From Actinomycetospora termitidis (GTDB lineage Bacteria; Actinomycetota; Actinomycetes; Mycobacteriales; Pseudonocardiaceae), in contig NZ_JASVWF010000003.1 in NCBI RefSeq assembly GCF_030286555.1, forward strand, positions 620,001-684,000: a DNA stretch of 64,000 nt, in the 5' to 3' direction. The translations under genes and the position numbers were made by a program. The notes below the pieces were generated by a model that made no database searches, had not been told where the DNA came from, and saw only the letters and a list, made by a program, of their open reading frames with translations. This document shows, one piece after another, positions 27,083-36,542 of the stretch; position 1 is the first letter of the stretch; every line of letters starts with the position of its first letter.

Positions 27083-27760
27083 GTGAACCCGTTTCCCCCG
27101 CGCCGCACCCTCCTGCTCTACGCCGAGCGACCCGCCCGCCGGATGCTGCAGGTCCTCGCGGACCTGGGCGTCGCGGTGTGGGCGGTGCTCGTGGTGACCT
27201 CGGCGATCGCGCTGCACGACGTCGTCCTCACCCTGCAGGCGCCCGGGCGCGGGCTCACCGACGCGGGCGACCGGGTCCGGGGCGTGTTCACCGGCGCCGC
27301 CGACGCCGCGGGCGGGGTGCCGTTCGTCGGCGACCGGCTCGCCGGCGCGTTCACCCCGGGCGCGGACGCCGGGACCTCGCTGGCCGACGCCGGGCGCGCG
27401 CAGGTCGAGGCCGTCGCGGCGATCGCGACGGGGCTGGCGTGGCTCGTCGTCGTGGTCGCGGCCCTGCCGGTGGTGACGACGTGGTTCTGGCTGCGGCTGC
27501 GGTGGGTCCTGCGGGCCCGGCACGCGGCGGCGGCCCGGCAGCTCGACGTCGACCTGCTGGCCCTGCGGGCCCTGACGCGGGGAGCGCCGGGGCGCATCCG
27601 GCGCGCGGCGGGGCCCTCCGGTGACGCGGCGGGAGCCTGGCGACGCGGCGACCCGCACGTGCTGCTCCGACTGGCCGACGTCGAACTGGCACGAATGGGA
27701 TTACGGGGTGCCACCTCGGTGACCACGTCCGGGGCACCGCTCACCCGGGGAGACCAGTGA
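27083..27760 (+). CDS. Hypothetical two-TM membrane protein
   Basis: This 225-residue protein has a membrane segment at about 22-48 (LADLGVAVWAVLVVTSAIAL), an extracytoplasmic Gly/Ala-rich loop of about 65 residues, and a second segment at about 112-135 (VAAIATGLAWLVVVVAALPV). A cytosolic basic tail ends in LLRLADVELARMGLR. Similar proteins are common in actinobacteria, but I know of no function. GTG 27083 follows a CCGGAG box. The codon pattern is typical of the window, supporting a real gene. Confidence 0.75.
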   Translation: MNPFPPRRTLLLYAERPARRMLQVLADLGVAVWAVLVVTSAIALHDVVLTLQAPGRGLTDAGDRVRGVFTGAADAAGGVPFVGDRLAGAFTPGADAGTSLADAGRAQVEAVAAIATGLAWLVVVVAALPVVTTWFWLRLRWVLRARHAAAARQLDVDLLALRALTRGAPGRIRRAAGPSGDAAGAWRRGDPHVLLRLADVELARMGLRGATSVTTSGAPLTRGDQ

Positions 27761-27860
27761 CACGAGCGAACTCACCTGTGTGAGACCCCGGTACGCCCTA
27801 CCCTCACCCCGACTACCGGGCCGGATCGGACCGTACGGGAAGGTAGGGGGCGTGGTCACC

Positions 27861-29168
27861 GTGAGCAGGACGGGAACGGCCGTCACGCGCGGCCTGAACG
27901 CACTGCGCTCCCGGGCGACCGGGTTCGTCGCCCGCCACTACCTCGCGTGGCGCAGTCGCCGGGGCCTCGACCCGATGTCGCTGATCCCCGATCACGCCCT
28001 CATGCCGCTGCGCCGGAACGGTCTCGACCCGGTGCCCGCCCTGCGCGAGGCCCGCGAGGACCACCCGGTCCGCGACTTCCCGCTGCCCTTCGGGGTCAAG
28101 GCGTGGCTGGTCACCGGGCACGAGGAGGCCCGCGAGGTCCTCGGGCGCACCCAGGGCTTCTCCACCGACTTCGGGCACCTCGTGGGGCGGGCGGGCATCG
28201 GCGGGGGGCAGAACCCGGGCGGTCTGGGCTTCACCGACCCGCCGGAGCACACCCGGCTGCGTCGGCTGCTGACCCCGGAGTTCACCGGCCGGCGGCTGTC
28301 GCGGCTCGGCCCGCGCATCACCGAGATCGTGGAGGGCCGGCTCGACGCGATGGCCGAGCTGGCCGAGCGGGGCGAGGAGGTGGACCTGGTCCGCGACTTC
28401 GCGACCCCGATCCCGGCGCTGACGATCTGTGAGCTCCTCGGCATCCCCTACGACGAGCGGGACGAGTTCCAGGCCCTGTCGACGGCCCGGTTCGACCTGC
28501 TGTCCGGCGCCACGGCCGTCTTCGACAAGATCTCCGAGTCGCTGGTGTACCTGCGCGGCGTCGTCGAGCGGCAGCGGATCGAGCCGGGCGAGGGCCTGCT
28601 CGGCATGCTGATCCGCGAGCACGGCGACGAGCTCGACACCGACGAGCTGGCCGAGCTCGCCGACGGACTGCTGACCGGCGGGCTGGAGACCTCCGCGTCC
28701 ATGCTCGCGCTGGGCTCGGTCATCGTGCTGCGGGACCCCGAGGTCGCGCGGATGGTGCGCGACGAGCCGGGCTCGGTGCACGGGTTCGTCGAGGAGCTGC
28801 TGCGCTACCTGACGGTGGTGCAGCTCGCGTTCCCCCGGTTCGCGACCGAGGACATGACGATCGGCGGGGTCGACATCGCCGAGGGCGACGGCGTGCTCGT
28901 GTCGCTCTCGGGCGCCGACCGCGACCCGCGCCTCACGCCGAACCCGGAGATCTTCGACCCGCGCCGCCCGCCGTCGCCGCACCTGGCCTTCGGCCACGGC
29001 ATCCACCGGTGCATCGGCGCCGAGCTGGCCCGCATGGAGCTGCGCACCGCCTACCCGGCGCTGCTGCGGCGCTTCCCCGACCTGGCGATGGCCGACGACG
29101 AGCGGACCCTGCCGCTGCGCGGCACGTCGATCGTCTACGGGGTCGACGCGTTGCCGGTGACGCTGTAG
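27861..29168 (+). CDS. Cytochrome P450
   Basis: This is a class I bacterial P450 monooxygenase of about 435 residues. Key features are the I-helix TGGLETSASM near 275 (Glu-Thr where many have Asp/Glu-Thr-Thr), EELLRYL for the K-helix ExxR, and the heme loop FGHGIHRCIGAELAR near 380 with the Cys ligand. Electrons would come from a ferredoxin and reductase not present nearby. GTG 27861 is chosen because the AGGGGG box ends 10-11 nt upstream; GTG 27852 is also possible. The substrate is unknown. It is followed by a dispersed repeat and an SRPBCC protein on the same strand. Confidence 0.92.
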   Translation: MSRTGTAVTRGLNALRSRATGFVARHYLAWRSRRGLDPMSLIPDHALMPLRRNGLDPVPALREAREDHPVRDFPLPFGVKAWLVTGHEEAREVLGRTQGFSTDFGHLVGRAGIGGGQNPGGLGFTDPPEHTRLRRLLTPEFTGRRLSRLGPRITEIVEGRLDAMAELAERGEEVDLVRDFATPIPALTICELLGIPYDERDEFQALSTARFDLLSGATAVFDKISESLVYLRGVVERQRIEPGEGLLGMLIREHGDELDTDELAELADGLLTGGLETSASMLALGSVIVLRDPEVARMVRDEPGSVHGFVEELLRYLTVVQLAFPRFATEDMTIGGVDIAEGDGVLVSLSGADRDPRLTPNPEIFDPRRPPSPHLAFGHGIHRCIGAELARMELRTAYPALLRRFPDLAMADDERTLPLRGTSIVYGVDALPVTL

Positions 29169-29178
29169 CCCCCGCTGC

Positions 29179-29212
29179 GTCAGCAGTGCGGCCATGCTGA
29201 CACTGGACGTCA
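29179..29212 (-). repeat. Dispersed repeat DR3 copy a (GTCAGCA...TGCTGAC)
   Basis: On the minus strand this reads GTCCAGTGTCAGCATGGCC followed by GCACTGCTGAC. A 7-bp stem GTCAGCA/TGCTGAC encloses a 9-nt loop. Copies at 33579-33608 and 58061-58090 match in both stem and loop, so the conserved sequence, not only the fold, matters. Confidence 0.85.
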
Positions 29213-29246
29213 TGATCGCCGGTGGTACGGGCTACCCTCCGCTCCC

Positions 29247-29684
29247 GTGAGTGATCGCCAGGTCAGCCGGAGCATCGTCGTCGACGCCCCGCCGTCGGCC
29301 GTGTTCGAGGTCCTCGCCGACCCCCGCCGGCACGGCGAGTTCGACGGCTCCGGCACCGTCCGATCGGCGATCCGCGGCCCCGAGCGCCTGTCGCTGGGTG
29401 ACACGTTCGGCATGAGCATGCGGATCGGCGTGCCGTACACGATCAGCAACACGGTCGTGGAGTTCGAGGAGGGCCGCCGCATCGCGTGGCGCCACGTCGG
29501 CCACCACCGCTGGCGCTACGAGCTCGAGCCGGTCGACGGCGGCACGCAGGTCACCGAGACGTTCGACTGGTCCGACTCGCGCGCCCCGCTGGTCCTCGAG
29601 CTGCTGCGCTACCCCGCCGTCAACACCCGCGCGATCGAGAAGACCCTCCCCCGCCTCAAGGCCTACCTCGAAGGTCGTTCCTGA
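29247..29684 (+). CDS. SRPBCC (START-like) family protein
   Basis: This 145-residue protein has the SRPBCC/polyketide-cyclase fold pattern. It opens with SRSIVVDAPPSAVFEVLADP, continues with GRRIAWRHVGHHRWRYELEP, then TQVTETFDWSDSRAP, and ends in a long C-terminal helix. Such proteins bind small hydrophobic ligands in a deep pocket, and some are cyclases. GTG 29247 gives the family N-terminus. The next gene, an alpha/beta hydrolase, starts 2 nt after its stop, so the two are translated together. A role with the upstream P450 is possible but unproven. Confidence 0.85.
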   Translation: MSDRQVSRSIVVDAPPSAVFEVLADPRRHGEFDGSGTVRSAIRGPERLSLGDTFGMSMRIGVPYTISNTVVEFEEGRRIAWRHVGHHRWRYELEPVDGGTQVTETFDWSDSRAPLVLELLRYPAVNTRAIEKTLPRLKAYLEGRS

Positions 29685-29686
29685 CG

Positions 29687-30442
29687 ATGCCGTACGCGCC
29701 GCTCGGTCAGCTGCAGGTCTACTACGAGGAGCACGGCGACGGCGGCACCCCGTTGCTGCTCGTGCCCGGCGGGCACCTGACGATCGACCTGAACTTCGCC
29801 GGGGTCCTCCCCGAGCTCTCCTCCCGACGGCGGGTCGTGGCGGTGGAGCAGCAGGGCCACGGCCGCACGGCCGACATCGACCGCACGCCCACGATCCCCG
29901 CGCTCGCGGAGGACCTGCTCGGCCTGCTCGACCACCTCGGTCTCGACCGGGTCGACGTGTGCGGGTTCTCCCTCGGCGCGCTGTCCGCGATGGAGCTGGC
30001 GATCCGGCACCCGGAGCGGGTGCGGCGCCTGGTGTTCGCCGCCGGCTTCGTCCGGGCCGGCGGCTACCACGCCGACATCACCGACCCCGATCGCTGGGCG
30101 ACCTCGACGCGCATGCCGACGAACGACGACTTCGCGGCGATGGCGCGCGAGCACGAGCGTCTCGCCCCGCCCGGGGCGGCGGGCATGGAGGCGGTCGGGG
30201 AGAAGCTCGGCCCCGTCGTCCAGGGCTTCACGGGCTGGTCCGACGACGAGCTCGCGCGGGTCGCGGCGCGCGTCCTCGTCATGATCGGCGACCACGACTT
30301 CGTCACCGTCGAGCACGCCGAGCTCACCCGTGACCTGCTGCCGGACGCGACGCTCGCCGTCGTGCCGAACTCGACCCACAACGGGCTCATGCACCGCGCC
30401 GACGTCGTCCTGCCGCTGGTCGAGGACCACCTGACCGATTGA
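29687..30442 (+). CDS. Alpha/beta hydrolase
   Basis: This 251-residue hydrolase has the nucleophile elbow GFSLGALS near residue 94, a probable acid in VMIGDHDFVT near 205 and a His in NSTHNGL near 233. The oxyanion region is PGGHLTIDL. Substrate unknown; esters or lactones are typical. ATG 29687 begins 2 nt after the SRPBCC stop. A dispersed 14-mer (29821-29836) is inside the coding region and encodes part of SSRRRV. The last 56 nt overlap the 3' end of the convergent MFS gene. Confidence 0.88.
   Translation: MPYAPLGQLQVYYEEHGDGGTPLLLVPGGHLTIDLNFAGVLPELSSRRRVVAVEQQGHGRTADIDRTPTIPALAEDLLGLLDHLGLDRVDVCGFSLGALSAMELAIRHPERVRRLVFAAGFVRAGGYHADITDPDRWATSTRMPTNDDFAAMAREHERLAPPGAAGMEAVGEKLGPVVQGFTGWSDDELARVAARVLVMIGDHDFVTVEHAELTRDLLPDATLAVVPNSTHNGLMHRADVVLPLVEDHLTD
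29821..29836 (+). repeat. 14-mer repeat copy 5
   Basis: CTCCCGACGGCGGGTC in the alpha/beta hydrolase gene; encodes SRRRV. Confidence 0.8.
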
Positions 30443-31799
30443 CGAGGACGAGCACGACGGCGGCCGCGGGCAGGAGCGCGACGGCCCCGAGCGCCCCGGA
30501 CGTCCCGACGACGGCGAGCAGGCCACCCACCGCGGCCGGACCGACGGCCCCGCCCTCGAACACCACGAAGTTGAGCAGGCCGGCGGCGACGGTCCGGTCG
30601 TCCGCGGCCACGAGGTCCGGGACGAGGCCGGTGACGACGGCCTGCGCACCCGCGAACCCAACCACGGTCAGCGCCGTCCCCCCGACGGTGACGACGACAC
30701 CCGCTCCCCCGACCGGGACGGCGACGAGCAGGACGCCCAGCGCCGTCAGCCCCGCGAGCCCGCCGAGGACCCGCCACGCGCCGAGGCGCTGCACCGTCGG
30801 GCCGACGATCCGCCCGGCCAGCACGGCGCAGGCCGCCGCGGGGACGAGCACGGCACCGGCGACGAGGCTGCCGCCGCCGACGGCCTGCTGCACGAGTGCG
30901 GGCGCCACGAACAGCACGCCGTAGTAGCCGGCGAAGACCGCACCGCCCGCCGCTCCCGCGACCACGAGCCCCGGCGCCGCGACCACGCGCCGCGGCACGA
31001 AGCCGTCGGGGCGGGTCCGCACACCCCGCCACACGACCGCGACCGCGACGACACCGGCGACGCCCACGACGGCGGCCACGCTCACCGGCAGCCCGACCGC
31101 GCGGGTCTGCAGCAGGACGACCGCTGCGGCGGCGACCGTCGTGAGGGCCGCGGCACCGGGTACGTCGGCCCGCCCGCCCGTCGGGTCGCGCGGTTCCGGA
31201 ACCGCCCGGAGGGTCCCGCGGCCGAGGACCCCGACCAGGAGCAGGACGGGCAGGGCGATCGCCGGGAACGCGAGCACCACGCGCCATCCCGCCCAGGCGT
31301 CCAGTGCGCCGCCGAGCAGCGTGCCCAGGGCCGACGAGGTCCCGGTCGCGGCCGCGACCGTCCCGAGAGCGCGCAACCGGGCCCGGGCCGGGAGAGCGCC
31401 GGGCAGCGTGAACGCACCGATCGTGGCCGCCCCGGCACCGGCGCCACCGATCAGCCGGCCGACGACGACCACGGTCAGCGTCGGCGCGAGGGCGGCGACG
31501 ACGGACCCGAGCGCCACCAGCGTCATGCCGGCGACGAGCAGCCCCCGAGGTCCCCGGCGGGCGGCCCACCGCCCGGCGAGCGGCATGGTGGCCGCCGACG
31601 TCAGGGCCCAGCCGGCGAGCACCCACGCCGTCGCCCCGAACGGCACCCCGAGGTCGTCGGCGACACGGGGCAGCGTCACCGACGGGGCGCCCACGGAGAC
31701 GAACAGCGGCAGGACCGCCACCCCGAGCAGCAGGCCGAGCCGCGCACCGGTCCGTTCCGCCCCGTCGTCGTGACCCGGGGGAAGCGTGTCCTGGGTCAT
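30387..31799 (-). CDS. MFS transporter, DHA2 (drug efflux) type
   Basis: This 470-residue permease has about 14 hydrophobic segments. The motif GRWAARRGPRGLLVAG lies between segments 2 and 3, and GRLIGGAGAGAATIGAF near segment 4. These fit the drug:H+ antiporter DHA2 family. ATG 31799 overlaps the TGA of the epoxide hydrolase gene by ATGA, so the two are translationally coupled. A role exporting an epoxide or its product is a fair guess from this coupling. The 3' end overlaps the convergent hydrolase gene by 56 nt. Confidence 0.88.
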   Translation of the reverse strand: MTQDTLPPGHDDGAERTGARLGLLLGVAVLPLFVSVGAPSVTLPRVADDLGVPFGATAWVLAGWALTSAATMPLAGRWAARRGPRGLLVAGMTLVALGSVVAALAPTLTVVVVGRLIGGAGAGAATIGAFTLPGALPARARLRALGTVAAATGTSSALGTLLGGALDAWAGWRVVLAFPAIALPVLLLVGVLGRGTLRAVPEPRDPTGGRADVPGAAALTTVAAAAVVLLQTRAVGLPVSVAAVVGVAGVVAVAVVWRGVRTRPDGFVPRRVVAAPGLVVAGAAGGAVFAGYYGVLFVAPALVQQAVGGGSLVAGAVLVPAAACAVLAGRIVGPTVQRLGAWRVLGGLAGLTALGVLLVAVPVGGAGVVVTVGGTALTVVGFAGAQAVVTGLVPDLVAADDRTVAAGLLNFVVFEGGAVGPAAVGGLLAVVGTSGALGAVALLPAAAVVLVLVNRSGGPRPAAGRRRRGA

Positions 31800-32926
31800 C
31801 CGCGGAACGCCGCCCGGAGCTCGCCGACGAGGAGGTCGGGCACCTCGAGCGCGGGGAAGTGTCCGCCGCGGTCGAGGACGTTCCAGTGATACAGCCCGGT
31901 GTAGCGCGCCTCGATCCACGCGCGCGGCAGCTTCGTCATCTCCGCGGGGAAGTACGAGACCGCGGTGGGCACGTCGACCGGCTCGGTGGCGTTGCCGAAG
32001 CTCGCCCAGCTCTCCCAGTACAACCGCGCCGAGGAGGCCGCGGACGCCGTCAGCCAGTAGGTCGTCACGATGTCGAGCACGCGGTCGACCGGCACCGCGC
32101 CGAAGCCGGGGCCGTCGGTCCACGCCTCGAACTTCTCGGCGATCCACGCGAGCTGCCCGGCCGGGGAGTCGACCAGGGCGTAGCCGAGGGTCTGCGGGCG
32201 AGTGCTCTGTTCTTCGGCGTAGCCGCGGTTCGTCCTGCCGTAGGCCTCGCCGGCGGCGAGCCACCCGCGCTCCTGGTCGGTCAGCGTCGCGTCGTCGACG
32301 CCGTCCGGCCGCGGCGCCCTCGGCATCGTCGTGTGCAGGGCCTCCACCCGGTCGGGATGGCGGACCCCGAGCGCCGTCGTGACCATCGCGCCCCAGTCGC
32401 CGCCGTGGGCGAGGAAGCGGTCGTACCCCAGCCGGGTCATCAGTTCGGCCCAGGCGTCGGCGATCGCCTCCACGCCCCACCCGGGACCGGTCGGTCTGTC
32501 GCTGAACCCGAAGCCGGGCAACGACGGAGCGACGACGTGGAAGGCGGGCAGCTCGTCCGAGCCGGGGTCGACCAGGGCGTCGACGATCCCGAGGACCTCC
32601 ACGACCGAGCTGGGCCACCCGTGCGTCACGAGCAGCGGGCGGGCGTCGGCCCGCGCGGAGCGCACGTGCAGCAGGTGGATGCCGAGACCGTCGACCTCGG
32701 TGCGGAACTGGGCGTGCCGGTTGATCTCCGCCTCGACCCGACGCCAGTCGTGGTCGGAGAGCCAGGACCGCCGGAGTTCGGCCATCGTGTCGAGCGCGAT
32801 GCCCTGCGACGGATCGGTGGCCGGCTCCGGGAACCGGGTCCGGCGCAACCGCTCCCGCAGATCGTCCAGGGCCGTCTCGGGGACGTCGAGCACGAAGGGC
32901 GTCAGGGTCTCGTCGTCGGTCGGCAC
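31796..32926 (-). CDS. Epoxide hydrolase (EHN-type alpha/beta hydrolase)
   Basis: This 376-residue protein has an N-terminal epoxide-hydrolase domain (ETALDDLRERLRRTRFPEP) and an alpha/beta-hydrolase core. Motifs are THGWPSSVVE near 113 for the oxyanion hole, HGGDWGAMVTT near 193 with the nucleophile Asp, and RGGHFPALE near 360 with the catalytic His. It would open epoxides to diols. GTG 32926 has GAGGAGGG directly upstream; a start at 32971 would put codons inside the inverted repeat at 32941-32972 and is not preferred. It is the first gene of a two-gene operon with the MFS exporter. Confidence 0.88.
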   Translation of the reverse strand: MPTDDETLTPFVLDVPETALDDLRERLRRTRFPEPATDPSQGIALDTMAELRRSWLSDHDWRRVEAEINRHAQFRTEVDGLGIHLLHVRSARADARPLLVTHGWPSSVVEVLGIVDALVDPGSDELPAFHVVAPSLPGFGFSDRPTGPGWGVEAIADAWAELMTRLGYDRFLAHGGDWGAMVTTALGVRHPDRVEALHTTMPRAPRPDGVDDATLTDQERGWLAAGEAYGRTNRGYAEEQSTRPQTLGYALVDSPAGQLAWIAEKFEAWTDGPGFGAVPVDRVLDIVTTYWLTASAASSARLYWESWASFGNATEPVDVPTAVSYFPAEMTKLPRAWIEARYTGLYHWNVLDRGGHFPALEVPDLLVGELRAAFRG

Positions 32927-32940
32927 ACGGCCCTCCTCGT

Positions 32941-32972
32941 CGTGACACACTAAGAACAGTTCGCGTGTCACG
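32941..32972. promoter_or_regulatory. Perfect 8-bp inverted repeat, predicted operator of the CGNR regulator
   Basis: CGTGACAC-N16-GTGTCACG sits between the divergent epoxide hydrolase operon and the CGNR-type regulator gene. A further partial half, ACACGTCA, follows at 32991-32998. The layout suggests autoregulation and control of the operon by the adjacent gene product. Confidence 0.65.
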
Positions 32973-32999
32973 TTAGGAGCCCGAGGAGTTACACGTCAA

Positions 33000-33554
33000 A
33001 TGCTGAACGCGTATCACAGTGCAGGGGTGGACCTGGCCGTCGACCTCGCCAACACCCTCCGGCCGATCCGTGGGGAGGACCACCTCGACTCGACGGACGC
33101 CCTGCGCACGTTCCTCGAGGAGCACCTGCCGGACGACCAGCTCGACGAACCGCCAAACGAGCACGACCTCGAGGCGGTCCGGGCGGTGCGGGCCACGGTC
33201 CGTGAGGCGCTCGAACGGGCCGCCGAGGCCCCGGAGCTCGTCGCCCGGCTCGTCAACGAGGGGCTGTGCGAGCACCGGGCGGTCCCGCAGCTGCAGCGCG
33301 ACGGGGACGGGTGGCGCCTCGACAACGTCGTGGAGGGCGGCGGGCACGCGGCTCGTCTGGCGGTGCGGGCGCTGGACGGGCTGGCCGCCGTCCTCGTCGA
33401 GTACGGGCCGGACCGCCTCGGCGCCTGCGCGTCACCGACCTGCCGGTCGACGTTCGCGGACCTGTCGAAGAACGGCTCCAAGCAGTACTGCAGCCGGGGG
33501 TGCGCCCACCGCGCGAGCGTAGCGGCCTACCGGTCCCGGCGACGGTCGTCGTGA
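33000..33554 (+). CDS. CGNR zinc-finger / ABATE domain putative regulator
   Basis: This 184-residue protein has an N-terminal ABATE-like region (VDLAVDLANTLRPI onward) that may sense a ligand. A C-terminal CGNR-type zinc finger reads CASPTCRSTFADLSKNGSKQ and continues into YCSRGCAHRASVAAYR, with four Cys as metal ligands. The domain pair is usual for actinobacterial regulators next to stress or catabolic genes. ATG 33000 has GAGGAG 14-19 nt upstream, a long but usable spacing. It faces the epoxide hydrolase-MFS operon across a perfect inverted repeat. Confidence 0.85.
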   Translation: MLNAYHSAGVDLAVDLANTLRPIRGEDHLDSTDALRTFLEEHLPDDQLDEPPNEHDLEAVRAVRATVREALERAAEAPELVARLVNEGLCEHRAVPQLQRDGDGWRLDNVVEGGGHAARLAVRALDGLAAVLVEYGPDRLGACASPTCRSTFADLSKNGSKQYCSRGCAHRASVAAYRSRRRSS

Positions 33555-33578
33555 AACCGACGATGCGGCGAATGTGCC

Positions 33579-33608
33579 GTCCAGCGTCAGCATGGCCGCA
33601 CTGCTGAC
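33579..33608 (+). repeat. Dispersed repeat DR3 copy b
   Basis: GTCCAGCGTCAGCATGGCC continuing GCACTGCTGAC is identical to the copies at 29179 and 58061 except one base (C for T) outside the hairpin. It lies between the convergent CGNR gene and thiG and may act as their terminator. Confidence 0.85.
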
Positions 33609-33620
33609 GTACGGGGCTCC

Positions 33621-34574
<954 letters not shown>

Positions 34575-34578
<4 letters not shown>

Positions 34579-35681
34579 GTCGCCACCTCCACCAGGGGCC
34601 GAATGTCGTCCGGCACCGGACGACCGGCGAACACCGCCGCCATCACGTCCGCCGTCAGCGCGGTCAGCAGGATGCCGTTGCGCCCGTGCCCGAAGCACGC
34701 GACCAGCCCGTCCGGCCCACCCGGCACCGGCCCGAACACCGGCAGGTTGTCCGCGGTGCCGGGCCGGAAGGAGGCCGCCGACTCCTCCAGCGCGTAGTCG
34801 GCGATCCCCGGGAGCACCCGTTCGGCGTCGCCGAGCAGGTCGCGCACCCCCGCCACGGTCACGTCGGGGTCGAAGCCGACCTCGTACTGCGTCGCGCCGA
34901 GCACCAGCCGGTCGTCGTCGCGGGGCACCGCGTACACCGCCCGGCCCGACACAGCCGCCCGCACCGTGTGCCGCGGCGGCGGCAACGACCCCGCCCGCGC
35001 CCGCAGCCGCAGGATCTCGCCCTTCACCGGGCGCACCAGGTCGGCCAGCGCGGGGTGCAACGTCGCCGACCACGCGCCGGCGGCCACCACGACGCGCTCG
35101 GCCGCGAGCGTGCCCGAGTCCAGCTCCACCCCGCCGTCCACCACCGCGTGCACGCTCTCCCCGCGCTCGACCACGCCCGCCGTCCGCGCGGCCTCGCGCA
35201 GCGCCCCGAGCAGCAGGCGGTTGTCCACCGCGAGGTCGTCCGGCACGGCGATCCCGGCCCGCACGGCCGGTCCCAGTGCGGGTTCCCGACGACGGGTCTC
35301 GCGTCCGGTCAGGCGCTCGGCGTCGCGGCCCCAGTCACGCAGGTGTGCGACGACCCGGTCCAGGTCCTCGCGGTCTGCCGCGTCGACGACCACCGCGAGC
35401 GTGCCCTCGGTGCGCAGCCCGACCCGTCGTCGGGAAGCCCGCTCGACCTCCGCCGCGAAGGCGGGCCAGCGGGCCAACGACGCGGCGCCGAGGTCGAGCA
35501 GCTCGCGCTCGCCGGGCCACGCCTCCGTGATCGGCGCGAGCATCCCGCCCGCCACCCACGAGGCCCCGGAGCCCGGGGCGGGGTCGACGAGGACGACCTC
35601 TGCCGCGGCGTGGTCCCGCGCGGCGACCCAGGCCGCCGTCGTGCCGACGACGCCGGCCCCGACGACGACGATGCGCTCCAT
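34575..35681 (-). CDS. thiO: Glycine oxidase ThiO
   Basis: ThiO is an FAD enzyme that oxidises glycine to dehydroglycine for thiazole formation. The 368-residue DAO-family protein starts with the dinucleotide-binding IVVVGAGVVGTTAAWVAA. It has GGMLAPITEAW near 46, VKGEILRLRA near 215 and a C-terminal FGHGRNGILLTALTAD region. The start is ATG 35681, just after the TPP riboswitch. The coding region holds two copies of the dispersed 14-mer (35283-35298 and 35421-35436), encoding TRRRE and SRRRV, a feature not expected in a conserved enzyme. Confidence 0.94.
35283..35298 (+). repeat. 14-mer repeat copy 6
   Basis: TTCCCGACGACGGGTC inside thiO; encodes TRRRE on the coding strand. Confidence 0.8.
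35421..35436 (-). repeat. 14-mer repeat copy 7
   Basis: GACCCGTCGTCGGGAA inside thiO, 138 nt from copy 6 in the other orientation; encodes SRRRV. Confidence 0.8.
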
Positions 35682-35689
35682 GAGACAGC

Positions 35690-35786
35690 CCCTCCCTGCG
35701 CCGGCATGACCCGGATCAGGTTCGGCGGTCGGGACCTCGTGGGGTCCCCTCTCAGCCCGGCTCTCCGGGCTCCCGCGGTTGCCCGA
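35690..35786 (-). ncRNA. TPP riboswitch upstream of thiOSG
   Basis: Read on the minus strand, it shows GGGAGCCCGGAGAGCCGGGCTGAGAG (35774-35749) and GAACCTGATCCGGGTCATGCC (35733-35713), the conserved THI-box halves. The 3' GGGAGG (35697-35692) is also the ribosome site of thiO, so control of translation initiation is likely. It opens the thiO-thiS-thiG operon and lies back to back with the thiE start region. Confidence 0.93.
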
Positions 35787-35814
35787 CCAGCCTACGCGCT
35801 AGCGTCGGGAGCCG

Positions 35815-36453
35815 ATGGACACGCGCGCACGCCTGGCCGACGCCCGGCTCTACCTGTGCACCGACTCCCGCCGCGAGCAGGGCGACCTCGCAGCGTTCGC
35901 GGACGCGGCCCTGCGCGGCGGGGTGGACGTCATCCAGCTGCGGGAGAAGGGGATCGAGGCGGCGCAGGAGATCGAGGCGCTCGAGGTCCTGCGCGACGCC
36001 GCCCGCCGGCACGGGGCACTGTTCGCGGTCAACGACCGCGCCGACGTCGCGCTCGCCGTGAGCGCCGACGTGCTGCACCTGGGCCAGGACGACCTGCCGG
36101 TCGAAGTGGCCCGGCGCATCGTCGGCGACGAGGTGATCATCGGGCGGTCCACGCACGACGAGCAGCAGGCCCGTGCCGGCGCCGCGGAACCCGGCGTCGA
36201 CTACCTCTGCACCGGCCCGTGCTGGCCCACCCCGACGAAGCCCGGCCGCCCCGCCCCCGGCCTGGACCTGGTCCGCGCCACCGCCGGCGAGAAGCCCGAC
36301 CGTCCGTGGTTCGCCATCGGCGGCATCGACCACGACCGGCTCGGCGAGGTCCTCGACGCCGGAGCCACCCGGGTCGTGGTCGTGCGGGCGATCACCGGCG
36401 CGGACGACCCGGAGGCGGCCGCCCGGTCCCTGGCGGAGGCCCTGCGCACCTGA
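35815..36453 (+). CDS. thiE: Thiamine-phosphate synthase ThiE
   Basis: ThiE joins HMP-PP and thiazole phosphate to make thiamine phosphate. The 212-residue TIM-barrel protein has DVIQLREKG near 39, [20 protein letters not shown] near 72, [10 protein letters not shown] near 110 and the phosphate-binding [11 protein letters not shown] near 165. The start is ATG 35815. It diverges from thiO; the riboswitch between them is oriented toward thiO, so thiE needs its own promoter within the remaining few dozen bases. No riboswitch is seen for it. Confidence 0.93.
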   Translation: MDTRARLADARLYLCTDSRREQGDLAAFADAALRGGVDVIQLREKGIEAAQEIEALEVLRDAARRHGALFAVNDRADVALAVSADVLHLGQDDLPVEVARRIVGDEVIIGRSTHDEQQARAGAAEPGVDYLCTGPCWPTPTKPGRPAPGLDLVRATAGEKPDRPWFAIGGIDHDRLGEVLDAGATRVVVVRAITGADDPEAAARSLAEALRT

Positions 36454-36467
36454 GCTGCCCCCGGAAC

Positions 36468-36518
36468 GAACGAACGGCACCCTCGCAGCTTCTACGTGCG
36501 CGAGAGTGCCGTTCGTTC
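36468..36518. terminator. Hairpin repeat HR2 copy a (GAACGAACGGCAC type)
   Basis: A 19-bp stem with one mismatch: GAACGAACGGCACCCTCGC (36468-36486) pairs with 36500-36518. The left arm is identical over 19 nt to the left arm at 44101. It lies between the convergent thiE and membrane-protein genes and probably ends both transcripts. Confidence 0.8.
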
Positions 36519-36542
36519 CGAACCGGTGCTGGGCCGTCCGGC

